A stretch of 64,000 nt of DNA. Origin: Planosporangium flavigriseum (lineage in GTDB: Bacteria > Actinomycetota > Actinomycetes > Mycobacteriales > Micromonosporaceae). The DNA lies in assembly GCF_011947225.1 (NCBI RefSeq), contig NZ_JAATVW010000011.1, positions 62,001 to 126,000 of the forward strand, given 5' to 3'. The position numbers were made by a program, and so were the translations under genes. The notes under the pieces were generated by a model. It did no database searches. It worked only from the letters and a program-made list of their open reading frames with translations, and had not been told where the DNA came from. This document shows, one piece after another, positions 31,508-40,100 of the stretch (position 1 is the stretch's first letter; each line of letters opens with the position of its first letter).

Positions 31508-31567
31508 TTGACGGTGTACGGCGTACACCTTACCGTGGCGATGCAGGTGTACGCCGTACACCTGCAT
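31508..31567. promoter_or_regulatory. Promoter overlapped by two TetR-type operators
   Basis: GGTGTACGGCGTACACC (31513-31529) and GGTGTACGCCGTACACC (31546-31562) are palindromes of 8+1+8 bp that differ only in the centre base; the second extends to a 27-bp palindrome (31541-31567). Their centres are 33 bp apart, three helical turns, so two dimers would lie on the same face. TTGACG (31508-31513), 17 bases, TACCGT (31531-31536) forms a -35/-10 promoter for the rightward gene with the first operator inside it. Confidence 0.85.
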
Positions 31568-31589
31568 CGCTGACCGAAGGGACCGAGCC

Positions 31590-32282
31590 GTGACCTCCTC
31601 CACCAAGCGCTCATGGCTGGTGCCCGTCGGGCTGATCCTGCTCAGCGCCGTTCCGGTGATCGCCGGCGCCGCCCGGGTCGCCCAGCTCACCGGCGGCGGG
31701 CCCGTCACCCCGGACAACGCCCGGTTCTTCGCCTCGCCGGCACCCGTGGTGGTGCACATCGTCAGCGTCACCCTGTACAGCCTCCTGGGGGCGTTCCAGT
31801 TCTCCCCCGGCTTCCGTCGCCGCAGACCCGGCTGGCACCGCATCGCGGGGCGACTGCTGGTCCCGTGCGGGCTCGCCGCGGCGCTGTCGGGTCTGTGGAT
31901 GACGCTGTTCTACCCGCGCCCTCCCGCCGACCACGTGCTGCTGACCCCGATGCGGCTCGTCTTCGGCTCGGCCATGGTCGCCTGCATCGCCCTCGGCTTC
32001 GCCGCCATCCGGCGCCGGGACATCACCCGCCACCGCGCCTGGATGGCCCGGGGCTACGCGATCGGCCTCGGCGCGGGCAGCCAGGCCCTGACACACCTGC
32101 CATGGATCCTGCTGGTCGGCCAACCGACCGGGCTCACCCGGGCGTTGCTGATGCTCGCCGGCTGGGTGATCAACCTCGCCGTGGTCGAATGGGCGCTCCG
32201 CAGGCGGCCCGCCAGGCCAACCAGAACCGTCGCAACCCTTACCGACGCTCGGGTGGGCAGCCTTGCCCACCAGGAGATCTAG
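31590..32282 (+). CDS. DUF2306 family membrane protein
   Basis: 230 aa, six to seven hydrophobic segments (LVPVGLILLSAVPVIAGAA, VVVHIVSVTLYSLLGAFQF and others). FRRRRPGWHRIAGRLLV and the DITRHRAWMARGYAIGLGAG segment are characteristic of the DUF2306 group, which has conserved membrane histidines and no established function. GTG 31590 follows AAGGGA. It is controlled by the divergent TetR regulator through the paired operators, which suggests it responds to a small molecule, possibly as an export or redox-linked membrane protein. Confidence 0.8.
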   Translation: MTSSTKRSWLVPVGLILLSAVPVIAGAARVAQLTGGGPVTPDNARFFASPAPVVVHIVSVTLYSLLGAFQFSPGFRRRRPGWHRIAGRLLVPCGLAAALSGLWMTLFYPRPPADHVLLTPMRLVFGSAMVACIALGFAAIRRRDITRHRAWMARGYAIGLGAGSQALTHLPWILLVGQPTGLTRALLMLAGWVINLAVVEWALRRRPARPTRTVATLTDARVGSLAHQEI

Positions 32283-32293
32283 GCAGGACCCAG

Positions 32294-32521
32294 CTACAGC
32301 TCGCTGCTGGACCGGGCGCCGATGAAGGCGATCAGGTCCGGATCGCTCGACACCAGCCGGTGGACCTCCTCGCCGCCGTCGCACGTCAGCAGAGCGATCG
32401 AAACTCCCGACGGCGTCCGGGACACCACCCGCCAGACGGCACCGGACTCCTGCCAGCGGCGCACGATCTCGACCGGCGCCTCCGGTCGGCCAGCACTCCC
32501 GGTAGGGCGCGGTGTGGTCAT
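32294..32521 (-). CDS. Small conserved hypothetical protein
   Basis: 75 aa. Pattern EIVRRWQESGAVWRVVSRTPSGVSIALLTCDGGEEVHRLVSSDPDLIAFIGAR suggests a small alpha/beta fold; the same kind of protein is common in Micromonosporaceae but has no known role. A purine-rich GGGGAGG directly precedes ATG 32521. It converges on the DUF2306 gene with 11 bases between stops. Confidence 0.65.
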   Translation of the reverse strand: MTTPRPTGSAGRPEAPVEIVRRWQESGAVWRVVSRTPSGVSIALLTCDGGEEVHRLVSSDPDLIAFIGARSSSEL

Positions 32522-32758
32522 GGCCTCCCCTAACTTGTGCAGGGTTCCTGTGACCGCCCACGGTAGACCGCCCCACCGACACCTCCGCGGTTGCGCGCAA
32601 GCGGTCCGTATCGGCGCTCGCACGGCACTACCCGATGAGCTTCGCCGCGGCCAGGTCGGCATCGCGCTTGGCGGTCGGCACCGAGCTGGTCAGGCCGGCG
32701 TGGGCTGGGCGCGGTCGGTGGCGAGCTTGTCCGCGAGAGCCAATCCGAAAGCGCTGGC

Positions 32759-34402
32759 TCACGGCAGCGGCTGGTCGGCGCGGAGCGCCTGTCGATGCGT
32801 GGCGAGGACCCGGTAGGCGCGGTTCTCGATCTCCGCCACAGCGGCCCGGGAGACGCCGGTCGGCCAGGTCTCTCCCCGCGCCGTGTCCTCGGCGGTTCGC
32901 AGCGCGACGAGCGCGTCGCGCAGCTCTTCCGTCGCGGCGAGACCCTTGCCGGCGTGGTCCGAACCGGCCCACACCATGGCCGCCCGGCAGCGCTCCATGG
33001 CGTCGCGCAAGGTGACGGTGGCGTGTGGATGGGCCACCACGAGCGCAGCGCTCAAGCCGATGAGGATCCCCAGCGCGACCCCGGCGGACCGGTCCGTGAC
33101 CAATTCGTACGTGGAGCTCGGGCGGAGCAGGTCGCTGAGCAGCATGGTGACCGGCGTGATGAACAGGACCCCGAGGGCGTAGTTACGACTGAGGAACACC
33201 TCGATGCCCAACTGCATGAGAACGACCAGGGCGGCGATCATCAGCGGGGCGGGGTGAGCCATCAGCAGGAGCGCCACGAGCAGTAGCCCACCGGCGGTGC
33301 CCAGACCGCGCTGGATGCTGCGGTGCCAGGTCATCTGTACGTGGGTGGCCTGCAGCACGGCCACCGCGGACACCGGCGCCCAGTACGGGTGGCCAATGTG
33401 GAGCATCAGCGCCACCGCGCCGGCCACACCGGCCCCCAGCAGCACTCGGCCGGCGGTGAGCAGCCGTAAGACCGCGGCGTGCCGGGCGTTCCGCCGCTGC
33501 AGGGCGACGACCTCGGGCGGCAGCGCCGTCGAGGAGGACCGCTCATCGTCGAAACGGTCAGTACCGCGGGAGTCCCGCAACCGCAAGGTCGTGCGGCGCA
33601 GCGCTGAGGCTTCCTGGCGTAGCGCGGGCACCCGCGCTGCGATGCCCGCGTGCCCGGGAGCGAGCACCGCGTCGGTGAGCAGCGCCTCGGCCCAGTGCAG
33701 CAAGCTGTGCAGTTGCCTTCGGGGTACGGGAGGAGCCGCCTGGATGAACGCGCTGGCGCGGTTGATGGCCGTGTGCGCGCGGTGCCAGTGCCGGGGCGTG
33801 ACCGCTTCACCCAGGGCGATCACCTCCGCGGTGGTCGCCAGCGCAGCGGCGGTGGCGCGGCGCTCCGGCCGGTGCGGATCCGCCAGCCCACCCAGCATGG
33901 CTACGCACCAGGAAATCGCTGCACCACCGGCGGCCAGCAGTACCCGGGTGACGACGTCCGCCGCCCCGGTGGGCAGCTGGGAAGGTGCGGCGAAGGCGAA
34001 CAGGAACATCCACGCACCAGGAGGACCCAGGCCCGCCTTGTCGCATCCCCACTTGGCCACCGCCGCTACCACGGCGACCGCGGCGACCCACCACCAGCCC
34101 GTCAGGTACAGGGCGCTGGCGCTGCCCAGCCCGACCGCGGCCACGAACGACGCCCCGACGCCGGCCAGAATCCGCGCCCGAGACCGATAGGGGCGGTCGG
34201 TGGCGTACAACCCGGTGAAAGCGCCGAACGCGGCGAAGACAGCAATCTTCGGATGCCCTGCCAGCACCAGCGCGAGCAGCGGCAGCCCCATGGCCAGAGC
34301 TGATCCGACCGCGGTGGCTAATCCCCGGTCGGATCCCTGCACCGTGAGAACCGTGGGCCAGGAGTGGGGCGTACCCTGCTTGCCCTCCGCCCGCTGCCGC
34401 AC
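32759..34402 (-). CDS. FUSC-family membrane protein (aromatic acid exporter-like)
   Basis: 547 aa. Two membrane blocks of about five to six helices each (residues ~25-160 and ~320-440) separated by a soluble helical region, ending in a cytoplasmic helical tail: the FUSC/YccS layout. HIGHPYWAPVSAVAVLQATHVQMTWHRSIQRGLGTAGG is the family hallmark in the second block. Members are thought to export aromatic acids or similar compounds. I set the start at GTG 34402 because TAGGAT lies seven bases upstream on the minus strand, fitting a leaderless mRNA; the frame stays open to GTG 34441. The 236 bp after its stop hold no gene I can support. Confidence 0.82.
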   Translation of the reverse strand: MRQRAEGKQGTPHSWPTVLTVQGSDRGLATAVGSALAMGLPLLALVLAGHPKIAVFAAFGAFTGLYATDRPYRSRARILAGVGASFVAAVGLGSASALYLTGWWWVAAVAVVAAVAKWGCDKAGLGPPGAWMFLFAFAAPSQLPTGAADVVTRVLLAAGGAAISWCVAMLGGLADPHRPERRATAAALATTAEVIALGEAVTPRHWHRAHTAINRASAFIQAAPPVPRRQLHSLLHWAEALLTDAVLAPGHAGIAARVPALRQEASALRRTTLRLRDSRGTDRFDDERSSSTALPPEVVALQRRNARHAAVLRLLTAGRVLLGAGVAGAVALMLHIGHPYWAPVSAVAVLQATHVQMTWHRSIQRGLGTAGGLLLVALLLMAHPAPLMIAALVVLMQLGIEVFLSRNYALGVLFITPVTMLLSDLLRPSSTYELVTDRSAGVALGILIGLSAALVVAHPHATVTLRDAMERCRAAMVWAGSDHAGKGLAATEELRDALVALRTAEDTARGETWPTGVSRAAVAEIENRAYRVLATHRQALRADQPLP

Positions 34403-34658
34403 GAACCAGATCCTAGGCACGCACAGCAACCGCACCGTCACTCAACCCGCGCGGGCGTGTCCCGAGACTCAACTCTCGTCGCACCCGGCCCCTCACCGCG
34501 GACGCCCGTACGCCTACCTGCCGGCCATGACGGCCCACCCGGACCCGACGGCGCGGTGACCAATCGGCAGATGCCGCCGCACACCCCCTCAATGGGAGCC
34601 GATCCGCACGCACGGCAACGGTCAGCCGTTTGTGCAGAACGGACCGCGACCCACATCA

Positions 34659-34728
34659 CGCATTTTTGGTCATTTTTACCCATAGCGCGGTCGCGCATTT
34701 TTGGTCATGATTATCCGTACAGCGGTCA
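34659..34728 (+). repeat. 35-bp imperfect tandem repeat, A/T-rich
   Basis: Two units, 34659-34693 and 34694-34728, each start with the identical 15-mer CGCATTTTTGGTCAT and end with a related AGCGG(G)T segment. They are unusually A/T rich for this genome and lie in a gene-free region of more than 1 kb. They may be protein-binding sites or the trace of a slipped duplication. Confidence 0.8.
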
Positions 34729-34792
34729 GCAAATGAGCCGCGCACGGAACCTTAAAAGTTCCCTACCTTTGATACTTCGGTGCGTTACTATT

Positions 34793-34866
34793 CGATTACT
34801 CAAAGTGCCCCCGCTTTTGAGCCGGGCAGAATCAGCGGATTTTTCCGCTCTACCGATGAGTAATCG
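34793..34866. other. Candidate structured RNA or DNA element (three-way junction)
   Basis: An outer pair CGATTACTC (34793-34801) and GAGTAATCG (34858-34866) encloses two hairpins: CTCAAAG...CTTTTGAG (34799-34821, sharing CTC with the outer helix) and AGCGGA-TTTT-TCCGCT (34834-34849). The layout is a compact three-way junction of 74 bases. I do not recognise it as a known riboswitch. Direction of transcription is not clear; the nearest downstream gene to the right is the GT2 synthase about 750 bp away. Confidence 0.45.
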
Positions 34867-34955
34867 GACTCATGTTGGATGCCCTATGCGCCCGATAGTC
34901 GTAGTACGCAGTCTTTTCGGTTAGACAGCATGGCTGGTCACCGGGTCACGAATTG

Positions 34956-35018
34956 TCGGAACGTCACGTGCCAAGATCGGAACGTCACCGACGAAGATCG
35001 GAACGTCACCCACAGAGA
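34956..35018 (+). repeat. Three 21-bp tandem repeats
   Basis: TCGGAACGTCAC heads each of three consecutive 21-bp units (34956-34976, 34977-34997, 34998-35018); the remaining nine bases vary but keep an A/G-rich end. Translated rightward they give RNVTCQD, RNVTDED, RNVTHRD, but the surrounding frame has no ribosome binding site and unusual codon use, so I treat them as DNA-level repeats (iteron-like or operator array). Confidence 0.8.
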
Positions 35019-35106
35019 CCCGAAGATCTCTTCGCTCCGACGCAGCCCCCACATATCGTTTTATCGAGCTTGTCGGTGAACCCTGCCCAACGCTCGTAGC
35101 ACCGCA

Positions 35107-35256
35107 GTGGTCCATGCCCACCTAGGCGTGGACCACGTTGAACCGGGTGAAGGAAGGCGACATACGGCGCCACTTCCGTCGGGAATGAGTTGCAGCCCGA
35201 CGGAGGATCCCGCATCACACCCGGTCCATCTCACCCGTCCGACCCGGGTCGGACGG
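35107..35256 (+). other. Series of three strong hairpins upstream of the polysaccharide locus
   Basis: (1) 35107-35118 pairs with 35125-35136 (12 bp, one G-T, six-base loop). (2) CCGTCGGG 35176-35183 pairs with CCCGACGG 35196-35203 (12-base loop). (3) 35235-35256 is a perfect 22-bp palindrome starting CCGTCCGACCC. Three regularly placed helices within 150 bp and no gene suggest a structured leader RNA, a small RNA, or stacked terminators. I recognise no known riboswitch consensus. Confidence 0.5.
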
Positions 35257-35488
35257 CGGCCGAGTAACACGAAGGGCGGAGCCTTTGCGGAGGTGTTGAG
35301 AGTTCAGGAGCGTGGCGCCCGATTCTGGTCGCCTGCCTTCGGCATCAATCCGCCACGTCTCGCGCCATTTCTCAGTCACACGTTCGTCGGGCTTAGGCCA
35401 TCCCGCCCGGACAGGAATCAACGGGATCCCCCCTTGCCTTGGCAAGCCGAATTCCTTTGCTCGTAGCTGTCGCAGTGTGACCGCAACG

Positions 35489-35522
35489 TTACGCTGCGTA
35501 AATATATAGACGCTTATCGATA
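35489..35522. promoter_or_regulatory. A/T-rich promoter region with two palindromes before the GT2 gene
   Basis: TTACGC-T-GCGTAA (35489-35501) and TATCGATA (35515-35522) flank the A/T-rich AATATATAGACGC stretch about 100-130 bp before the GT2 start. The local base composition and symmetry fit a regulated promoter for the polysaccharide operon. The regulator is unknown. Confidence 0.5.
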
Positions 35523-35622
35523 TAGTCGCCATTTTTCCGAGCCCTCCGGCATGGGCGTCATGCCTGACGTCGATGGGCTCGCGACCCCGCGCTTTGGGTC
35601 ACCTCTTCAGGAGAAGGGTTCC

Positions 35623-36900
35623 GTGTTCCAAATTTTCTACAACGTCTGGTCCTGGATCGTGCAGGCCGTGGGTGAGACGTCGTGGCGTGACCTGATGCCG
35701 CTGGGGCTAGCGGGCATCTTCGTCTGGGCGCTGTGGCTGTACCGGGCCGTGATGTCGCGTTTCGCGAAGCCGGTGGTCAATGACTTTCGCACCACTGTTT
35801 CGGTGGTCGTCCCGGCGTACCGCGAGGACCCCGACATTCTGCTCGAGTGCCTGGACACCTGGCTGGCACAGAACCCTACCGAGATCATTATCGTGCCCGA
35901 CGTGGCGGACGTCGAGGTCCAGCAGCGGCTGGCGGCGGTCCGGGATCCACGGGTACGGGTCCTGGTCTTCGAACACCGGGGCAAGCGGTCGGCGTTGGGC
36001 GTGGGAATCCGGGCGGCCACGAGCGAGCTGATTGTCTTGGTCGACTCGGATACCCGGTGGACTCCAGGCCTGCTGGACGCCGTACAGATGCCGTTCATCG
36101 ACCCGTCGGTGGGTGGGGTGGGCACCCAACAGAACGTCTATCAGCGCACCACCAGCGTCTGGCGTCGCCTCGCCGACTGGCTGGTGAATCTGCGCTACTA
36201 CGACTACGTGCCCGCGATGGGCAAGGCCGGTGGGGTCGCCTGCCTGTCCGGCCGGACGGCGGCGTACCGGCGGGCGGCGGTCATGCCGGTGCTGCAGAAC
36301 CTCGAGAACGAGTTCTTCCTCGGCCGCAGATGCGTCGCCGGCGACGACGGCAGGCTCACCTGGTTGGTGCTCTCTTCGGGCTACCGGACGGTGCACCAGT
36401 CGTCGGCGCACGCGCTGTCGATGTTCCCGTCGTCGTTTCGTGCCTTCGTCAAGCAGCGGGTGCGCTGGAGCCGCAACTCCTACCGGTGCTATCTGACCGC
36501 GCTGTGGAAGGGCTGGCTGTGGCGGACCCCGCTGGTCACCAAGATCACCGTCCTCCAGATTCTGCTGACCCCGGTGACCATGGGCATGGCACTGGGGTAC
36601 TTGCTGTTCAGCCGCCTCGAGCTGACGCCACGCGGCATCGTCCTGGCGCTGATCTGGTTACTGGTCGGCCGCGGGATCCGCGGATACTCGCATCTACGGC
36701 GCTATCCCAAAGAGATTGTGCTGCTACCTGCGCTCGCCGTGGTGGTCATCATGATCTCGCTCCCCGTCAAACTGTACGCATTCGTGACCATGAACAAGCA
36801 GGGCTGGCTGACCCGCACCAGCAACCAGATCGGCGGCGAAGGACAGAACGCGGCCTCCCTGTCCAGCGGCAGAGCGCGGGTTCCGGCGGGGGTGCGCTGA
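35623..36900 (+). CDS. Processive family 2 glycosyltransferase (polysaccharide synthase)
   Basis: 425 aa. Motifs of processive membrane GT2 enzymes (hyaluronan/cellulose synthase type) are present: SVVVPAYRED, VDSDT (DxD), GDDGRLTW, and QRVRW (QxxRW). One membrane segment precedes the catalytic domain and about four follow it, enough to form an export channel. GTG 35623 follows GGAGAAGGG at 35610-35618; upstream ATGs at 35551 and 35560 lack a site. It uses a UDP-sugar on the inner membrane face. With UDP-glucose dehydrogenase in the same locus, a uronic-acid-containing polymer is plausible. Two bases separate it from the next gene. Confidence 0.9.
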   Translation: MFQIFYNVWSWIVQAVGETSWRDLMPLGLAGIFVWALWLYRAVMSRFAKPVVNDFRTTVSVVVPAYREDPDILLECLDTWLAQNPTEIIIVPDVADVEVQQRLAAVRDPRVRVLVFEHRGKRSALGVGIRAATSELIVLVDSDTRWTPGLLDAVQMPFIDPSVGGVGTQQNVYQRTTSVWRRLADWLVNLRYYDYVPAMGKAGGVACLSGRTAAYRRAAVMPVLQNLENEFFLGRRCVAGDDGRLTWLVLSSGYRTVHQSSAHALSMFPSSFRAFVKQRVRWSRNSYRCYLTALWKGWLWRTPLVTKITVLQILLTPVTMGMALGYLLFSRLELTPRGIVLALIWLLVGRGIRGYSHLRRYPKEIVLLPALAVVVIMISLPVKLYAFVTMNKQGWLTRTSNQIGGEGQNAASLSSGRARVPAGVR

Positions 36901-36902
36901 CG

Positions 36903-38792
36903 ATGGCCGTGAAGATTCACTGGATCCGACGCAGCGTCGCGATCGGCCTGCTCGTGGCGGCCGGGTCGGCATGGCCGCCGGCAGCGGTAACCGCCGCCCC
37001 GATCCATCCCGTGACGGAGGCGCCGACGACCGGCGCCGAACGTCAGGCCGCGCTGGTCAACGACGAGGACCGCCGGCTGTTCCAGGTACGTGCGGTGACG
37101 GCGGTGGCGCCAATCAAGGGCGGTGTGAACTGGACCAAGCCGTATCGGCTGGACACCGGTAGCGGCTACACCCTGGTGCTCACCCAGCAGAGCGCCGATT
37201 ACACGATCGCCGACCTGCTCAGGCTCGCACCGCAGACCTTCGTCCGGCAGGGCGACGGGTCCTACCTGCTCACCGAGAACCTCTACCTGAACGCCGGGGC
37301 CAAGCTTCAGCTATCCAACCCCGGCGGTCTCACCCTGCGCCTGGCCAGCACCAGCAATGGATTCGTCTCCATCGTGTCGTTCGGCGGGCGCCTCTCGGTG
37401 GAGGGCACCCCGCAGGCGCCAACGACCATCACGAGCTGGGATACGCGCGCCAACAAACCGGATACCGATGTCAACGACGGTCGGGCCTACATCCGGGCCA
37501 TCGGTGGGCAGTTCTCTATGACCTACGCGAAGGTCTCCAACCTGGGGTTCTGGAGCGGCCGTACCGGCGGCCTCAGCCTGACCGGAACGGACCGGCCCAG
37601 CATCGGCAACGTCGATGGCCCCGGGCCGATGAGCAAGGGCCAGCGCCGCCGGGCGGAGGCCGCCGGCCAGGACCCGGCCAAGGCGGAAGCGCCGCCCAGC
37701 GCTGGTGATGTGGTTGCCCAGCCCAGCGGCCCCCTGGTCACCCCCGACAGCCGATTCACGGTGCCGGGCCAGTCGTACATCTCCGGAAAGATCAGCCACT
37801 CCACCATCAGCGGCAACACGTTCGGGCTGTTCGTGTCGAGTGCCAATGGCATCAACATCAGTGACACTACGGTGGAGGACAGCCTCGAAGGTGGCGTTCT
37901 GATGCACCGGTACGTCACCGGCGCTGTCATCGAGCGGACGACCTCGCGACGCAACGGCGGCGCCGGTTTCGTCGTGTCGCGAGCGACGCGGGAGGTACGT
38001 ATCAGCGGCTCGACCGCCGAGGGCAACGGCGGCAACGGGTTCACCCTGAGCGGACAGCCGCTGGCCACAGGCCCGTCAGCCTCCGGCGAATCGACCGCCA
38101 GCTACGGCTCGAACTCGGTCTCCAACAGCACTGCCAGGGACAACAAGCACTACGGCATCGAGATCCTCGGCGGGATGGATGTTGGCGTACAGAACAACAC
38201 CGTCGTCGGCAGTGACATGGGCATCGTCGCCCGCCACGGAGCTGAGAAAGTCGCGATCACCGGCAACCGGCTGCGCGGGCAGCACCGACAGGGAATCGCC
38301 GTCCGCGACGGCGTCACCGCAGCCACCGTCACCGGTAACGTGGTGGAAGGCGTGAAGACCGCCATCTACGTCCGGGATTCGGCTGCCGAAGTTCGTGGAA
38401 ATACGATCCAGCAAGCGACCAGCCACGGCATCACCTTCATCGGCCAGACCCGCGGTTCGGTCATCTCTTACAACGTGGTCGCCGGGGTCGGTCCGAGCGC
38501 GCTCGACACGGGCCGAGCCAACTCCGACATGGTAATTTCCCGGAATCAGACCTTCGCGTGGCACGACACCAGCTCCTTCTGGGTCAAGTTCCGGCACTAC
38601 GCGAGCCCGATGACACTGCTGTGGACGGGGATTCTGTTGGTGATCCTCTTCGCCGCGATGAAGGGCGGCCCCAGGGTTTCGGGGAGACGGTCGGCGCGCC
38701 ACCCGTACGCTGACAAGGCGCCGCTGCCCTCCCCGCCGCCGCGGGAGCTTGCCCGCGCCGGTGGGTGGGGCAACTGGGTCCAGGTCCGGTGA
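36903..38792 (+). CDS. Exported right-handed beta-helix protein with C-terminal membrane anchor
   Basis: 629 aa. Signal-type N-terminus (VAIGLLVAAGSAWPPAAVTAAP), a ~200-residue domain, then a long run of parallel beta-helix coils (NTFGLFVSSANGINISDTTV, GNGGNGFTLSG, NRLRGQHRQGIAVRDG, NTIQQATSHGITF). A hydrophobic helix (SPMTLLWTGILLVILFAAM) and a basic/proline tail end the protein, so the helix faces outward and is anchored. Beta-helix proteins beside polysaccharide synthases act as epimerases (AlgG-like) or lyases; which applies is unknown. Follows the GT2 gene by two bases and is coupled to the next gene by GTGA. Confidence 0.83.
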   Translation: MAVKIHWIRRSVAIGLLVAAGSAWPPAAVTAAPIHPVTEAPTTGAERQAALVNDEDRRLFQVRAVTAVAPIKGGVNWTKPYRLDTGSGYTLVLTQQSADYTIADLLRLAPQTFVRQGDGSYLLTENLYLNAGAKLQLSNPGGLTLRLASTSNGFVSIVSFGGRLSVEGTPQAPTTITSWDTRANKPDTDVNDGRAYIRAIGGQFSMTYAKVSNLGFWSGRTGGLSLTGTDRPSIGNVDGPGPMSKGQRRRAEAAGQDPAKAEAPPSAGDVVAQPSGPLVTPDSRFTVPGQSYISGKISHSTISGNTFGLFVSSANGINISDTTVEDSLEGGVLMHRYVTGAVIERTTSRRNGGAGFVVSRATREVRISGSTAEGNGGNGFTLSGQPLATGPSASGESTASYGSNSVSNSTARDNKHYGIEILGGMDVGVQNNTVVGSDMGIVARHGAEKVAITGNRLRGQHRQGIAVRDGVTAATVTGNVVEGVKTAIYVRDSAAEVRGNTIQQATSHGITFIGQTRGSVISYNVVAGVGPSALDTGRANSDMVISRNQTFAWHDTSSFWVKFRHYASPMTLLWTGILLVILFAAMKGGPRVSGRRSARHPYADKAPLPSPPPRELARAGGWGNWVQVR

Positions 38793-40024
38793 TTGAACGC
38801 ATGACGGAAAACGCCCCCGGCGGCACAGGACCGGACGGACTGGTCCAGCTCTGGCACCGGCTCCGCGGTACGCGGCCCACCCTCGCCACCTGGCTCTCGG
38901 TCGCCGCGGTGGCCATCGCGGTGATCGCGCTGGTCGTCGCCCTCGCCTCGAGCGGTGGAGCAGAGCGGGCCAGCGATGCGCGCGGACAGGCGAGCCAGGC
39001 CCGCAAGGCGAGCCCGGAGGTCACGGCGCCCCTCGGCGCCGCCCCGGCATCCGGGAGCGCAAAGCCTGTGCCGACCGGCCCGGTACCTCAGCCGAGCGGT
39101 TCCACGCCCACCGAGAACCGCGGCTCGGAGAGCGTGACCTGCCCGCCCGCCACCGTCCGGGTCAGCGACGCCAAGTCGCTCGAAACGGCCCTCAGCGGCG
39201 CGGCACCGGGTACCAGCATCTTGATGGAGGACGGCGTCTACGCCGGGCGATTCGAGGCCAGCGTGTCCGGTACCGCGGAGAAGCCGATCTTCCTATGCGG
39301 GAGCGCTGGGGCGGTCATCGACGCCGGTGACATCAACGGCGGCTACGCCTTCCACCTCAACGGGGCCAGCTACTGGAGGCTTGTTGGGTTCACCCTTCGC
39401 AACGGGCAGAAGGGATTGATGGCCGACCGGGTGCAGCGAACGGTGATCCAGGGGCTGACGGTCGAGCAGATCGGGGACGAGGGAATCCACCTGCGGACGT
39501 TCAGCACCGACAACATCGTCGAGAACAACACCGTCCGCAAGACCGGACTGCGCCGCGAGAAGTTCGGCGAGGGCATCTACATCGGCAGCGCGCAGTCCAA
39601 CTGGTGCGAGCACAGTGGCTGCAACCCCGATCAGAGCGACCGCAACATCATCCGCAGAAACACGATCAGTGAGACGACCGCCGAGGCCGTCGACATCAAG
39701 GAAGGCACCAGCGGAGGCACCGTCGTGGGAAACACCTTCGACGGGAGCTCGCTGAGCGACTCAGCCGCTGACTCCTGGGTCGACGTCAAGGGAAACGGCT
39801 GGCTGATCGAGGGCAACGTCGGGCGGAACAGCCGTGAAGATGGATTTCAAACCCACCAGATTCTCTCCGGCTGGGGAACCGACAACGTCTTCAAAGCCAA
39901 TACAGCCGAAGTGAACGGCGCCGGATGGGGATTCCACTTCGCCCCGGCCAACGGAAATCGGGTCAGTTGTGACAACAAGGTGACCGGCGCGGCCAAGGGC
40001 TTCGCCAACATCACCTGCGCCTGA
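38789..40024 (+). CDS. Membrane-anchored beta-helix protein (pectate-lyase-like fold)
   Basis: 411 aa. An N-terminal membrane segment (WLSVAAVAIAVIALVVALASS) is followed by a Ser/Pro/Thr-rich linker and a parallel beta-helix domain: SLETALSGAAPGTSILMEDGVYAGRF, then EGIYIGSAQSNW, VDIKEGTSGG and SADSWVDVKGNGWLIEGNV. The same signatures recur in the protein at 41767-43329, so the two are paralogues. Start GTG 38789 overlaps the previous stop; ATG 38801 is the alternative. Likely acts outside the cell on the polymer made by the GT2 enzyme, as lyase, epimerase or binding protein. Confidence 0.82.
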   Translation: MIERMTENAPGGTGPDGLVQLWHRLRGTRPTLATWLSVAAVAIAVIALVVALASSGGAERASDARGQASQARKASPEVTAPLGAAPASGSAKPVPTGPVPQPSGSTPTENRGSESVTCPPATVRVSDAKSLETALSGAAPGTSILMEDGVYAGRFEASVSGTAEKPIFLCGSAGAVIDAGDINGGYAFHLNGASYWRLVGFTLRNGQKGLMADRVQRTVIQGLTVEQIGDEGIHLRTFSTDNIVENNTVRKTGLRREKFGEGIYIGSAQSNWCEHSGCNPDQSDRNIIRRNTISETTAEAVDIKEGTSGGTVVGNTFDGSSLSDSAADSWVDVKGNGWLIEGNVGRNSREDGFQTHQILSGWGTDNVFKANTAEVNGAGWGFHFAPANGNRVSCDNKVTGAAKGFANITCA

Positions 40025-40100
40025 GCCCTTCCGCACGCATGAATCCGGCCGGCGGCTCCCTAGCCATGCCGGCTATCGAGACGATCCTTGGAGATCCACC

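Noticed and set aside
32522-32758. Short open frames in both directions between the 75-aa gene and the FUSC gene
   Set aside because: No start site, no family resemblance and mutually overlapping frames; possible gene debris, but not supportable.
34879-35079. 66-aa frame with RNVT heptad repeats
   Set aside because: No ribosome binding site, poor codon bias and A/T-rich surroundings; the repeats are better explained at DNA level.
35107-35256. Possible c-di-GMP, cobalamin or c-di-AMP riboswitch before the GT2 gene
   Set aside because: Hairpins are present but none of the conserved single-stranded motifs of these classes could be found, so I only report a structured region.
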